A DNA stretch of 64,000 nucleotides from Phycomyces nitens (Eukaryota > Mucoromycota > Mucoromycetes > Mucorales > Phycomycetaceae). Both the position numbers and the translations under genes were made by a program. Within the stretch, counting starts at the first letter, position 1. The number at the start of each line of letters is the position of its first letter. Location: the NCBI GenBank assembly GCA_022702545.1, contig JAHRBC010000002.1:4588001-4652000 (forward strand), read 5' to 3'. The notes beneath the pieces were generated by a model that worked only from the letters and a program-made list of their open reading frames with translations, made no database searches and was not told the origin of the DNA. Positions 52,930 through 63,207 of the stretch are shown piece after piece.

Positions 52930-55900
52930 TTATATGCAAAGCTTTTTGGGCAAAGGGATGACCAGCATCCTCTTCACGCCATTTCGGCTTGTGTGCGTGG
53001 CAGTCGCAACTTCTAAAAGAAGGCGATGCACTGGCAAGATGCACTCATGACTGGGGGAGAAAAGCCGGGCAAACATATATCAACACCTTCATCCTCACGC
53101 GAACGATCATAGGACACACCATACCATCTCACAAAGGCGAAAACATGCTGACTTTGATATGATTGGCGATTTGGACGAACAGAGGCAGAGAGAGGCGGCG
53201 TAAAGTTGTGGACAAACATATACTGTATTTGTCCAGTATATGCAGTCTGGTTCTCACCCGTACTAGTGCCAAACAAAGCTTGAATATATGATCCACCCTT
53301 GCCAGAGCCATTGTGACCATGATAGATCTGCCCAAGAAGATTGATTGACTTTATCTTTGTTATCTGATTGTCGACAAACAGCAAAGAAGAAGTGGCGTAT
53401 TGATAGCTCTCCAGCTCAGAAATGTCATAAGTATCCTTATAATACTCCAACAAATGAGGATAGTCGCCATCACTCATTGCTGTTGCTGGCCTAGCTTGGA
53501 GAGGAAACGCAGAGGGTGGAAGAGGCTCATTACCCTTGATCGGGAATTCGGAATCTTGGGATGCATCCACAAAATTTTGAATTCGGAATGGGTGTCGTGT
53601 TGGTGCAGGTGCAGGTGCAGGTGGAGACAAGGTGGCAAAGGACGAAGAAAGTTTGGCTAAGAGAGGAAGGAAAGGAGCAGATACTGATGACTTGAGGATG
53701 GCATTCGTATAGTCCTCCTTGTACGAATTCTGGACAAATGTTTTCATAAATGTTGACTCGAACCCGTCTCTTCTGTTTGTCTCGATGTTCTTCAACAACC
53801 CATTGTATCTCTCAAACCCAAAGAGCCAATAGCCGTACACTGGTCCAAAATCACGAATGGTCTCGCGAAGATGGAGGTGTAGGTGCATATTGCAGGTGAG
53901 GACAGTGTGTGGGTATTGTTGTTCGCAGGCTTGACCAAATTTCTCCAGGTGACTATGGGCTTCATCAAGTTCGTCAAAAGTGATGGCTGGCTTTATCAAG
54001 AGGCGGCAGGCGTCGACAAAGCTAATCCAATTCTTGAACTTGGCAGCAGGGAGAACGGTCTTCAACAGAGTAGGGGAGTAAACAAGCACCCAGGATTTCC
54101 ACTCGTCGGCCTTCATATGGGGAAATCCCTTCCCAATCTTCGTCTTCAACACTGCGTAATCCGCAGGCAACACCATGGTCTCTGCCACCCTCTGCATCTC
54201 ACGAAGATTGTTGTCTGTGATCAGACCACTGGCAGTCCACGTCTCGACCATCCTCTTCGCCGTTCCCAGGAATAGGTTGTGCATGGGATCAATGATCGTT
54301 CCACGTACTAGATCAAAGTATCCAAGGCGATGCAACTGCGACCATCGAACACCATTTTCGACCTCCAGCTGATGCCTTTCTGAGGGCGTACTTGCACTCT
54401 TCCACTCCTCAGCATGCACCCGGTTTTGAGCACCATTTGCAAGTCTCCACGCACAGAAATCAAAACCACGAAAATCGACATTGTTTGTCCCTTCCAAGCG
54501 AGAGAAACTACGACTGCATTTGTAGCATGCATGGGTACTGTTATGAGACGTGAATCCACTGGTTTTCCTGGCGGCAGGGATATCACATGCAACCATGAAG
54601 AGTGCAGCACGGACAGTTACTCCACTTGGGTTTTCATAACTTGGAATGGCCATTCCAACATACAGCTGCTCCAACTCGTCGACCAAGGGCTTGAGGTAGT
54701 TGTTAATCTCCTCTGATCTTGGTTCTTTTGGCCCAGGCATCAGACCAACAAGAATCACGTTCTCTGCCTTGAACCTATCCTCTCGAGGCAAATTGTTGAT
54801 TGCGAGGTAAATTGCTCCAGAGGAATGGCTGATACCATCGAATGGCTGAAACCAATCAATGTTGAGAGTCAACATGAGTGAGCGCGAGTCTTCAACAAAG
54901 GGAACGCCGTTCTTGTCCTTCAACCCCTTCCACATCGCACCATCATAAACGTCGCACATTGTATCAACGATCTTCAACTCCTGGTTCCATTGTCTGATCT
55001 TGCTTTCGAAATCCGGGCGGAGGAAAAGGACTCTCAACGCCTGCTTGACGGACTGGTAGTTGTATTGACGTTTTGGGACTAAAGCACCAGATGATGATTG
55101 CTTCATCAATTGGCAACCACATGGAGAAACGGAACCGAGCTTGGCGGAACTGCACTGAAGGGGAGCAGACCCAGCTTCCTCATAAACCGTGTGGCAATCC
55201 TGGCACACAACGAATCTCTTTACACCCTTGGTCAAGGCAGTGAAACCCGTCATGCTTTGGAGACCAGAAAGGCTTGAAGGCAATTGGAAGTCCTGTCCGT
55301 AAATCGTCAAGAGTTTGTTGATGAACTCAATCAAGACAACAGCACCCTTATCGACCACATAACGGGATGCAAACAGAACAACGAAAATGGCAATTGCCCT
55401 GTGCACTGGGTTTTCGGGCATACCAGGAGTAGCAAAAGGGTCTATTATTTAAAAAGGAAAATTATTAACACTCAATTTTTGCTTGCTTTTGTATTGTAGC
55501 TATTCTATACTGACCTTCACTGTCAAACTCCTCGACCTCAATCTCTTCATCATCGGCTTCATCATCGCTGTCATTGTCAGAGTCATCGGTGATTTCGGCG
55601 CCATCGCCATTGGCCTCATTGTCAACTGAATCATCGTCAGACATCGGGACGGAATCCAAAAATGGTAGGCCGACCTGACCATCCGTTTCCATGGATTCGG
55701 ATTGAGAGGTCGGGATTGCTACAAATATAGAATACATTAGTTTATTGCCCTGTACTGGTTTTCAAATAAATATTTTTTACCCTCAACATCAACGTCCATC
55801 ACGGCACTTTGTGTGCCTGAGTTCAATTAAAGGCTAATGGTTATTATTGCGCAGCAAAGATAAAATTAATATTGAAAATAACATACTGTTTTCAAAATCC

Positions 55901-56034
55901 AAGACTTCTTCAAATCTTGCTCTTTTGGCATGACGCTGGGAAGTGCGCTTGGATACAATAGAGAATCCTTGCTGGTTGTTGTTGCATTTGTTGCAGTAAC
56001 AGGCAGTGTTGTTAAGAGCGGAAATAGAAGACAT
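52930..56034 (-). pseudogene. E4 transposase, C-terminal frameshift
   Basis: Colinear with E3: zinc-finger exon from 56034, acidic exon, main exon from about 55441. A run of six C in E3 (near 16615) is five here (about 53051-53055), so after CLPGFSPP the frame changes and ends VMSASCQCIAFF, replacing the last about 48 residues (CILPVHRLLLEVA...LVIPLPKK). All catalytic regions are upstream and intact, so partial function cannot be excluded. Confidence 0.85.
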
Positions 56035-56276
56035 TGTTTATATGATTCGATTGTGAGATAAAAAAGGAAACAAGTGCTACATATTTTAATTTGCTGTCAT
56101 TTTATAGATGAAAAAAAAGCTATTGTTTTTTAATCTTTTGCCCGAACCAATAGGATGGATTAGAATTACACTTTTTATTTGAAGTAAAAAAAATATCTGA
56201 GATGAAAAAAAGCTCTATATTTCCACTACCCTTTTGCCACATTGATACAATGCTAAATTTGGGAGTTTTTCCAGTG

Positions 56277-57123
56277 GGGGAGGAGAGGAGGGCGGGTTCT
56301 GTACAATGTCTTGCAAGGTGTTGAGGAGGGGTGTGGCGTTGAGGATGAGGGAATCGGTGTAGAGTTGAAGGACGTCTGGTTCCTTGAGGCGTGAGAGGTT
56401 CCAGAGTCGGCGGAGAGGGGGTGGAGATGGAGGGGAAGGGTCAAGGTCATAGGTGAAGGAAAGTGAAAGAAGTCGGTGGTCAGAGCCTAGGGAGAGTTCG
56501 GTTTGAATGTGGAGAGAGGGATTGGCGAAATTGGTGTTGGTGATGAATAGGTCAATGATACTGCTAATTTCGACTTCACGGCGAAAGGAAATGTAGGTGG
56601 GTGTGCAAGGAGAGAGTGAGCCATTAAGGACAGTGAGGGATCTTTCTTCTAGCCATGCACTAAGTGCTAGGCCGCGAGAATTTGTGGCATAATCTCCAGT
56701 GATGGAACCCAGACGGGCATTGAAGTCCCCACAAAGGAGGGTGTCTTCCGTCAAAGGAATGTCAGAGAGAACAGAGAGGGCATCGGCAGTGGACATAGAG
56801 GGGGGGAGGTAAACACAAACCTGTTGAAGGGTGCCAATCTTGACGGCGAGGGCATAGTTGTTGGGCATAGGGATTTGGGTGACGGTGTAAGGACAGGAGG
56901 GGGAGACTAACAATGAAACTCCCATCGACCCACGGTATGTCCCAGCAACAGGGGGTCCGTACAAATGAAATTGGGACCATGATGTGAGAATACGCGCAGG
57001 TGACAGGAGCCATGTTTCTGTGATGAAGAGCATATGGAGGGACTGACAGTGGTTGAGCACGTCGTTTATGGCACGGGGTTGAAGCCCATTGGCGTTCCAT
57101 AAGCCTATAGAAAGCTCACTCAT
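56277..57123 (-). pseudogene. LINE-2 ORF2, endonuclease part
   Basis: MSELSIGLWNANGLQ, LFITETWLLSP (catalytic Glu region), TYRGSMGVSLLVS, LCGDFNARLGSI, SDHRLLSLSF: an APE-type endonuclease. Open until E4 interrupts it after NPPSSPPP. The start codon overlaps the ORF1 stop (ATGA, 57120-57123). Confidence 0.9.
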
Positions 57124-58001
57124 TCTTCCATGAGGTTGCTTGGAGCAAATGCGCGCTTTCTCTTAAACAGTGATTCACCATCACCATCAAGAGCAGAACG
57201 GGTAGGTATCTCATCGGCGCTAATCCACCCTTCTTCAACAAAGAAGTGGGCAACTGGGAGGGCAACATGGGGGCGGAGGAACTTGAGAGTCTGGAGGCAG
57301 CGTGCATTCTGCACTTGTATGGCAGCATTTGCCCACTTGTCCAGAGAGAGATCGTGGTACTTGGGGTCTGCCAAGTGTTGTGGGTCAACGGGATCAAAGT
57401 CACCAATGACCTCAACCTTGGCTCTATCGAGTTGTGCCTCGAATTCTTCAACGAACTGGAGATGGACAAGTATGCCAATAATTCCACGAGCAGGGAAATT
57501 AATGTCCAACAGACGAGCAGTGTCAATTCCAAGGGTGCGGAGAGAACTACGCACTTCCCTGTGGGTGAGGCGACGGGAGCGAGGAATATAAACGTATTTA
57601 TATCCAAGGGGGCCAGAGGCCGCAGTGAAAATACGCTGAGAAGCAGCAACTCGGCGTGGGGAAGGACCCTTACGGGCAGGAGGGGGGCGGTTGACGCTGG
57701 CCTTGGCAGCCCAAGTAGAGGCTTCCAATCCGGGTTCCTGGGAACTGGGATTTGGGGCATGGTCGGAGGTTGAAACATTTGGGCTATTGCCCAGGGGAAG
57801 GGAAGTTTGAGAGGTCGTAGCCTGCTCAAGACGTTTTCGGGTTTCCGCCAATTCTGCTTGGAGGCGGCTGTTTTCGGCTTCGAGAGCCTTCACTTGGTCA
57901 GCGAGCTTCTCAGTGTTGTCAAGGCGCGTCAACATGGAGGCCAAAAAGGACATGAGTTCATTAGATGCGCCTGGGATTGGGGGCATCATTGAGGATGACA
58001 T
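57120..58001 (-). CDS. LINE-2 ORF1 protein (293 aa)
   Basis: Coiled coil near residues 15-60 (LDNTEKLADQVKALEAENSR), Pro/Ser linker, RRM-like domain from about residue 125 (YKYVYIPRSRRLTHREVRSS, IIGILVHLQFV), C-terminus VAHFFVEEGWIS. Typical of LINE ORF1 RNA-binding chaperones. Complete; translated upstream of ORF2 with a 4-nt overlap. Confidence 0.8.
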   Translation of the reverse strand: MSSSMMPPIPGASNELMSFLASMLTRLDNTEKLADQVKALEAENSRLQAELAETRKRLEQATTSQTSLPLGNSPNVSTSDHAPNPSSQEPGLEASTWAAKASVNRPPPARKGPSPRRVAASQRIFTAASGPLGYKYVYIPRSRRLTHREVRSSLRTLGIDTARLLDINFPARGIIGILVHLQFVEEFEAQLDRAKVEVIGDFDPVDPQHLADPKYHDLSLDKWANAAIQVQNARCLQTLKFLRPHVALPVAHFFVEEGWISADEIPTRSALDGDGESLFKRKRAFAPSNLMEE

Positions 58002-58225
58002 CGGGAATCGGGGAAAATAAATGTCATTCGTTTGGGCTGAAACTTGGACAGTGGGTGCTTGGACTGGTAAGCTTAATGGAAAACTTGCTACGGAGGCGGG
58101 ATGGGGCGTGGTAGGCGATGGATGCGTAGTTGTTGGCAGTGTTGATTAGGATGGATGGAAAGTTCGGTAAAATTACTATAAAAGGAAATTGTTGGGGTAA
58201 AAAAATCCTTAAGCGAAAGAGCCGT

Positions 58226-59208
58226 TGACGCGTGTGGTACTTTGTTGTGTGTAGGAGGCGGACGAGAAAAGAAAGGTACGGGTAGTAATATGGATCGAAA
58301 TCCGGAATGGAGGAAGAATAGGTTCGAAAAGGAGGAAACGGGTGTAAATAAGATAGTCGCTTTGTTACCAAAGTGACTACAAGGACAGGAATAAGAAATG
58401 CTTTCACAAAAGTGAGAGCAAAAGGGGATACAAATAGGATGGATACAAATATATGATATTAACTTCACCACAGGTGAATCAATAACGAAATACAGCACAG
58501 GGATACAATTGAGAATAAAAAAAAAGGGGTAGTCAATCTTCCAAGAAGACTTGACTAGTACAAATAAAAATATAAAGAACAACCAATCTTCCACGAAGAC
58601 TTGGTAAGAAACAAAATATAACGGAAGAAATTCACAAGAAAGAATAAGGATTCAGACAACTTTGTCAGAGAAGAAACTTGTATCAGAATTCGACCTTGTT
58701 TATTGAGTGTTTGATTTTGAGATATTTATACTAATTGTTGGATAAAATAATATACGATAAAATAATAGAAAGATGTTGTATGAAATCATAAAATAACATA
58801 CGGAAGAGTTGACAGAAGATTGGATAGAATAGAATCAATAAAAATAAAAATAATAATAAAACTAAATAAATGAGAAAATTGTTGGGAGATTTGTAGACTT
58901 GACTAACGAGAGATTCTTTACCAAAATTGTTAAAGAAGTGTACAACAAAACACAACACTAAATTTTAGTGTGAGTGGAAATCGAAAGAAAGGGGAAAAGG
59001 TTTTGTTAAGGAAAAATTAGAAAAATTGAGAGACAAGAAAAAAAAATGTCAAAGGGAAAAGGTGCAAAGGTCTTCGCCCGCCGTCGGCAAATGAAATAAA
59101 TTGAGGACCACGTCACGACTACCTGCACCGTCAGTGACCTTGGCTACCCAAAACGGCCCAAAAATCGGGTTGCGACTGAGGCCGACAACACCACAACACA
59201 CCGTGTCA
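58226..59208 (-). repeat. Solo gypsy LTR between LINE-2 and tRNA-Ser
   Basis: Same LTR as 31442-32421, flanked by CCGT on both sides (58222-58225, 59209-59212). Its edge is exactly 11 bp from the first tRNA nucleotide. No internal sequence, so it arose by LTR-LTR recombination. Confidence 0.92.
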
Positions 59209-59219
59209 CCGTGTCGGTC

Positions 59220-59301
59220 GTCGATTTGTCCGAGTGGTTAAGGAGTGTGACTAGAAATCACATGGGCTTTGCCCGCGTAGGTTCAAATCCTGCAGTCGAC
59301 G
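59220..59301 (+). tRNA. tRNA-Ser (anticodon AGA)
   Basis: 82 nt, no intron, full cloverleaf. Acceptor GTCGATT/AGTCGAC (one T-G pair), D-arm TCCGAGTGGTTAAGGA, anticodon stem TGTGA/TCACA with loop CTAGAAA (AGA), long variable arm GGGC-TTT-GCCC typical of tRNA-Ser, T-arm GTAGG-TTCAAAT-CCTGC, discriminator G. Only host-type gene recognised in the window. Confidence 0.95.
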
Positions 59302-59321
59302 ATAACTTGTGATTGTAAAAA

Positions 59322-59334
59322 TTTCTATTTTTGC
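59322..59334 (+). terminator. Pol III terminator of tRNA-Ser
   Basis: TTTCTATTTTT about 20-30 nt after the tRNA, a T-run suited to RNA polymerase III termination. 59335-59577 downstream holds no feature I can identify. Confidence 0.55.
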
Positions 59335-60112
59335 TGTTGTGTCAAGTCTCAATCTTGTCGTGCCTGAATTTGTCGGACATTATTTTGATGAATCCGTAAA
59401 ATCTGAAGATGATTAACTGCAGTACTTCTTTATGTGCAGTAACATCTTCCTGAGCATTAACCGCAGTACAATGTCTCTTCTTTTATGAAAATATCATATA
59501 ATAACTACTGTGGATAATGCGCAGTATTAGTTAGAGAACTATATAAGATAACCAAAGTCATAATAATAAAAAGTATCCACTGGGAAAACAATTTGATATA
59601 CACTGGTGTACAGGTGGGTGTAAAAGTGGACAAAGTTAATGTATACACTAGAGTTTACGTAAACAAATGTCTAGTACACAAGGTACCTTTGACTCATGGA
59701 CATTTTCGCGCTAAACACTAGTGCTTTTTCCACTAGGGGTGATGCTAGTAAGGGGAGTTGGTATTCTTAATATGTCAACTTGAAGTGAATACCAGAATGG
59801 CCTGTGTAAAGCTTAATTTTTTGTGTAATACTTTAATAAGGCTATTAAAACATATTGATGAGGCTCACTATGATTCGTCGTTAACAATTGTAAAAGTATA
59901 GTCTAGGTACCTAGACTACACCACACACTAGTGTTTCTTTGATTTTGGTATCGTTTTTTATTACTCTTAGCCAGTGATATACTCTCAATTATTTTATATC
60001 CCGTACTTATTAGGTTTTTTATGGTTTATATTTGTGTTTATTGGAAAGAATAGAATGGTTCTATACACAAGCTCTAATACTATTGCTGTCTATCCTTGCC
60101 GCTTCTACCGGC

Positions 60113-61541
60113 CTACTTGATACTACTTGGATCGGGTGCTTCTCTACTGAACAATACCTGAAAATAAGGTCCGACAGCGATTTGGGTGGTTGCGGCAGTG
60201 TTCTTATATAATAAAGGTAGTATTAGTGACATACATTCAAGAGTGCGGGTGTTGTTTAAGATGCGAGGTATATTATACTTACATTGTAAGGAATGGATAA
60301 GAATGGACAAAGAGGGGATGAGTTGTGCGGCATGGCATCTGGTATGATTAGGTTGACTAGAGATGGGGTAAAATAAATTAATATGGGTGAATTGGGGGAT
60401 AGAAAAATTGATTTACATACCAGAAGCAGAGATGGCGATTAAGTAGAGGGATGTTATGTAACAGCCGACAATAGATTCTTATTAAGAATATAGAACAATA
60501 TTAGTAAATAGCCAGAATAATATTATAGAAAATCATAAAGACCAAGAAATGGCATTACCATTATGATAACCGGCCGTAGATGATGGAGGAGCCAGATGGG
60601 GTGATTGATGGCGGTGGCCTATAGTAGAATAAGAAACGATAGAGGAGAAAATAGTTTGACACGAAAATATTTTTTTACCAAGCCACCAATGACGATACCA
60701 TATAATAGACCATTTGAGTAGAGGAGGTCTATAAGATAAAAAGAGAGAATCAGAATAGTGTTATGGAAAGCATAAATACTAAGAGACAGCATTACCATTA
60801 TAATAACAGTTGTAGATGATGGAGGAGCCAGATGGGGTGATTGATGGCGGCGGTCTATAGTAAAATAAGAAACATTAAAGGAGAAAATTATTTGACACGA
60901 TTTTTTATCATGCCACTGATGACCATACAATATAATAGGCGTGTGAGCGGAATATGTCTATAAAATAAAAAGAGAGAATAAGAATAATATTATAGAAAAG
61001 TATAGACCAAGAAACGGCATTACCATTATGATAACCAGTTGTAGATGATGGAAGAGATGGACAGGGTGTGATGGGGTGACCCAAGTAGAATAAACAATGT
61101 TGGACAAAAAAAAAGTTTGACACCAAAAGGTTCTTTTTTACCATGACACTGATGACGATACCCATATAATAGACCGTGTGAGTGGCGGAGGGCTATAAGA
61201 TAAAAAGAGAGGATCAGAATAATATTATAAAACATACAAAGACTAAGAAAAGATATTACCATTATGATTACAAACATACATGAAGGAAGAGGTAGATGGG
61301 GTGATTGGTGGTGTGGTCTACAATAAAATAAGCAACGTTAGAATAGAAAATTGTTTGACACGAAAAGATTTTTTTAGCCCAATATTGATGATTGAACCAT
61401 ATAATAAGCTGTGTGAGTTGAGGAGGTCTATAAAATAAAGAAAGAGAGTCAGGATAATTTGCGAGATGCTAAAGGCACATTCAACTGACCACAGATTGTT
61501 TGGATGAGCAATGCAGGCAGGATGTATTGGAATGAGCGCAT
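60113..61541 (-). CDS. ORF3 of E6 (family B), mini-exon gene
   Basis: N-terminus MRSFQYILPALLIQTICG (61541), hydrophobic and signal-peptide-like, then 50-59-nt exons in a four-unit tandem array. Last three exons: SIVGCYITSLYLIAISAS, VNLIIPDAMPHNSSPLCPFL and NTAATTQIAVGPYF...DPSSIK with stop at 60113-60115. An AATAAA lies near 60045 (- strand). These last exons are open and colinear with E3. In the central array one acceptor is lost (CTACTTGGG near 61085) and one donor is GC rather than GT, so the exact product is unresolved. Function unknown. Confidence 0.42.
60500..61480 (-). repeat. Tandem array of intron-exon units (four copies)
   Basis: ATTACCATTAT(G/A)AT recurs near 60555, 60792, 61020 and 61257. 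Same unit as in E5 (35160-36590), which has two more. Confidence 0.75.
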
Positions 61542-61958
61542 GTTTATAAGGAAGCCGCCAATTTTTTAGTGTAAAGAGGTGTAAAAAAGAAAAAAATAGG
61601 CCTGGATATAAGGAAACAAGAGAAAGGAAAAAAGGGCAAAAAAGACAAAAAAATACAAGGATATATAATTTGAAACAGAGACAGAATAGGTGTAATGGAT
61701 AGAATCCAAAAGCAATAATGGTGCTGTTCATTAATGTGTACAAGAAGTCTTTTTGGATCCACCCACCAAACTCTCTTTAGTTATAAATACTCTGTATTTT
61801 ATATTCTAAAAGACCTGTTCTCACACAACACACTCTTCTGCTTCCAAAAAACTTTTAATAAAACAATTGTATGTATAAGATATTACATATTTTATAAGAC
61901 CCCATAAAATAAAGATAATTGATAATTGAGTAATATATTATTTTATATTTTTTAGACT

Positions 61959-63086
61959 ATGGCAAACAGACGTAATCTTGCTCCTCGACCCAGTTCTGAG
62001 GCTTCTCAGATGATGGAGAAAATGATAGCCATGGAGAAATATATGGTGACCATGGGCACTAACATGGTTTCAGTGCAAAGAGAGATTACCACGATGAATG
62101 GTAGAATCGGTGTACTTGTTGGAGACAACACCAACGCTGGTCAGCCTTCAAATGCTGTGCCAGTGGTTCCTGTTGCCGTGGCCCCAGTTGTCGGCACTCC
62201 TGTTGACGGTATTCCTGAGCCACGAGCAAAGGACATCACTGAAGTGCTTGTAAGTAACAGAGTAATAATAATCCACTAATTTAATGCTATAAAATAGAGA
62301 CTTATTAATGACTACCTGTGGTCACCAACGTTCAAGTCGAACGACCAGGGCGAAATTGAGGCCAACAACAACAAGCCCAGGTGGAACACCAAAGTCCACT
62401 TCAACAAAAGCCCGAACAAAGAGTTGGTGGCAAACATGATGAGCTACCTGGTGTCAAATTCTCGCAACTCCAAGTTGCAAAAAGTGACATTCGTAACAAG
62501 CTTCACACAAACTTCCGCAGTCGGTGGCGCCAGGAGAAAGAGGATCCTAGTAAGAGGGATGCCTCAAAGGCAAAGACACGGCGCTCTTCTCGTGAGGGTG
62601 ATGTAAGTTGTGTTTTATATTCTAATCAGAGCTTAGTTTTAAGAGTAATATTAATATAAATTGCTCTCTAGCACCTCAAACGCCGTGGCCTTGCCTATGC
62701 CAAGAACAAGGCTGCCATTGATGCTGCCATGGAGAAGGATTGCTCCAATCTTCTCCAGGAAGAAGCAATGTCCGAAGGCGAGTCTGGTGATGAGACACCT
62801 GGAGTCCCAGGTGTATGCATCATTCGTGTCCAGCGCCCAAGTTGGCGAAGTGACAAGGTAAATTGTTTTCCAGCCAAGTTTATTGTTTTTGAAATATAAT
62901 AAATAGAAACTAATTGTCCTTTAGTTCAACCAATTCCTTGGAATGGTTGACTTGTATGCCCGTGCCAACTTGGGCAACAATGCTCGACAGCTGATCAGAA
63001 GATCTCTTGTCGCTGTGGTGGAAAAACCAGTCCCTGCCAGCATGTTTCCTCCCCCACCACAGTGGACCATCAGAGATGACAAATAA
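61959..63086 (+). pseudogene. Companion gene of E6 (family B), one-base deletion
   Basis: Exons 61959-62249, 62298 to about 62600, 62672-62857, 62925-63086. Exon 1 MANRRNLAPRP, NGRIGVLVGDN; exon 2 EANNNKPRWNTKVHFNKSPNK; exon 3 EEAMSEGESGDE then RPSWRSDK; exon 4 FNQFLGMVDLY...PPPPQWTIRDDK. In exon 2 the frame shifts at an A-run (62479-62483): LQK is followed by VTFVTS instead of SDIRNKLHTNFRSRW in the next frame. All else is conserved. Confidence 0.75.
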
Positions 63087-63207
63087 TTTTTTTTGATTTT
63101 TTAAAACAATACTCTTCTCAAATGATCATTGCACTTTATCTTAATAATATATATTTAGAGGTAAAGAAATATTTGTTTTGAAGGAAAGAGGAAGGCATAT
63201 ATTTTTA

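Larger units (their letters stand above)
49921..56276. mobile_element. E4: family-A CACTG transposon, inverted near-twin of E3
   Basis: 6356 bp, CACTGCAAAAAATAAAG (49921) to GTTTTTCCAGTG (56276), inserted in LINE-2 ORF2 with a GGG duplication: five G before and four after, six in the empty LINE-1 site. Order ORF3 (-), companion (+), transposase (-). Differs from E3 by one extra Ala-Ala-Pro unit, a one-base deletion in the transposase, a mosaic patch in companion exon 4, and few other changes. Confidence 0.95.
47153..58225 (-). mobile_element. LINE-2: non-LTR retrotransposon, interrupted by E4
   Basis: 5' end near 58221 (beside tRNA-Ser, now separated by a solo LTR), ORF1 57120-58001, ORF2 57123 to 47436 around E4, 3' UTR 47153-47435 with an A/T-rich stretch but no long poly(A). 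The 3' end abuts the tRNA-Ser scrap. The 5' UTR (58002-58221) has no open frame. Family resembles APE-endonuclease LINEs of the I/Tad/R1 grade; the clade was not determined. Confidence 0.85.
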
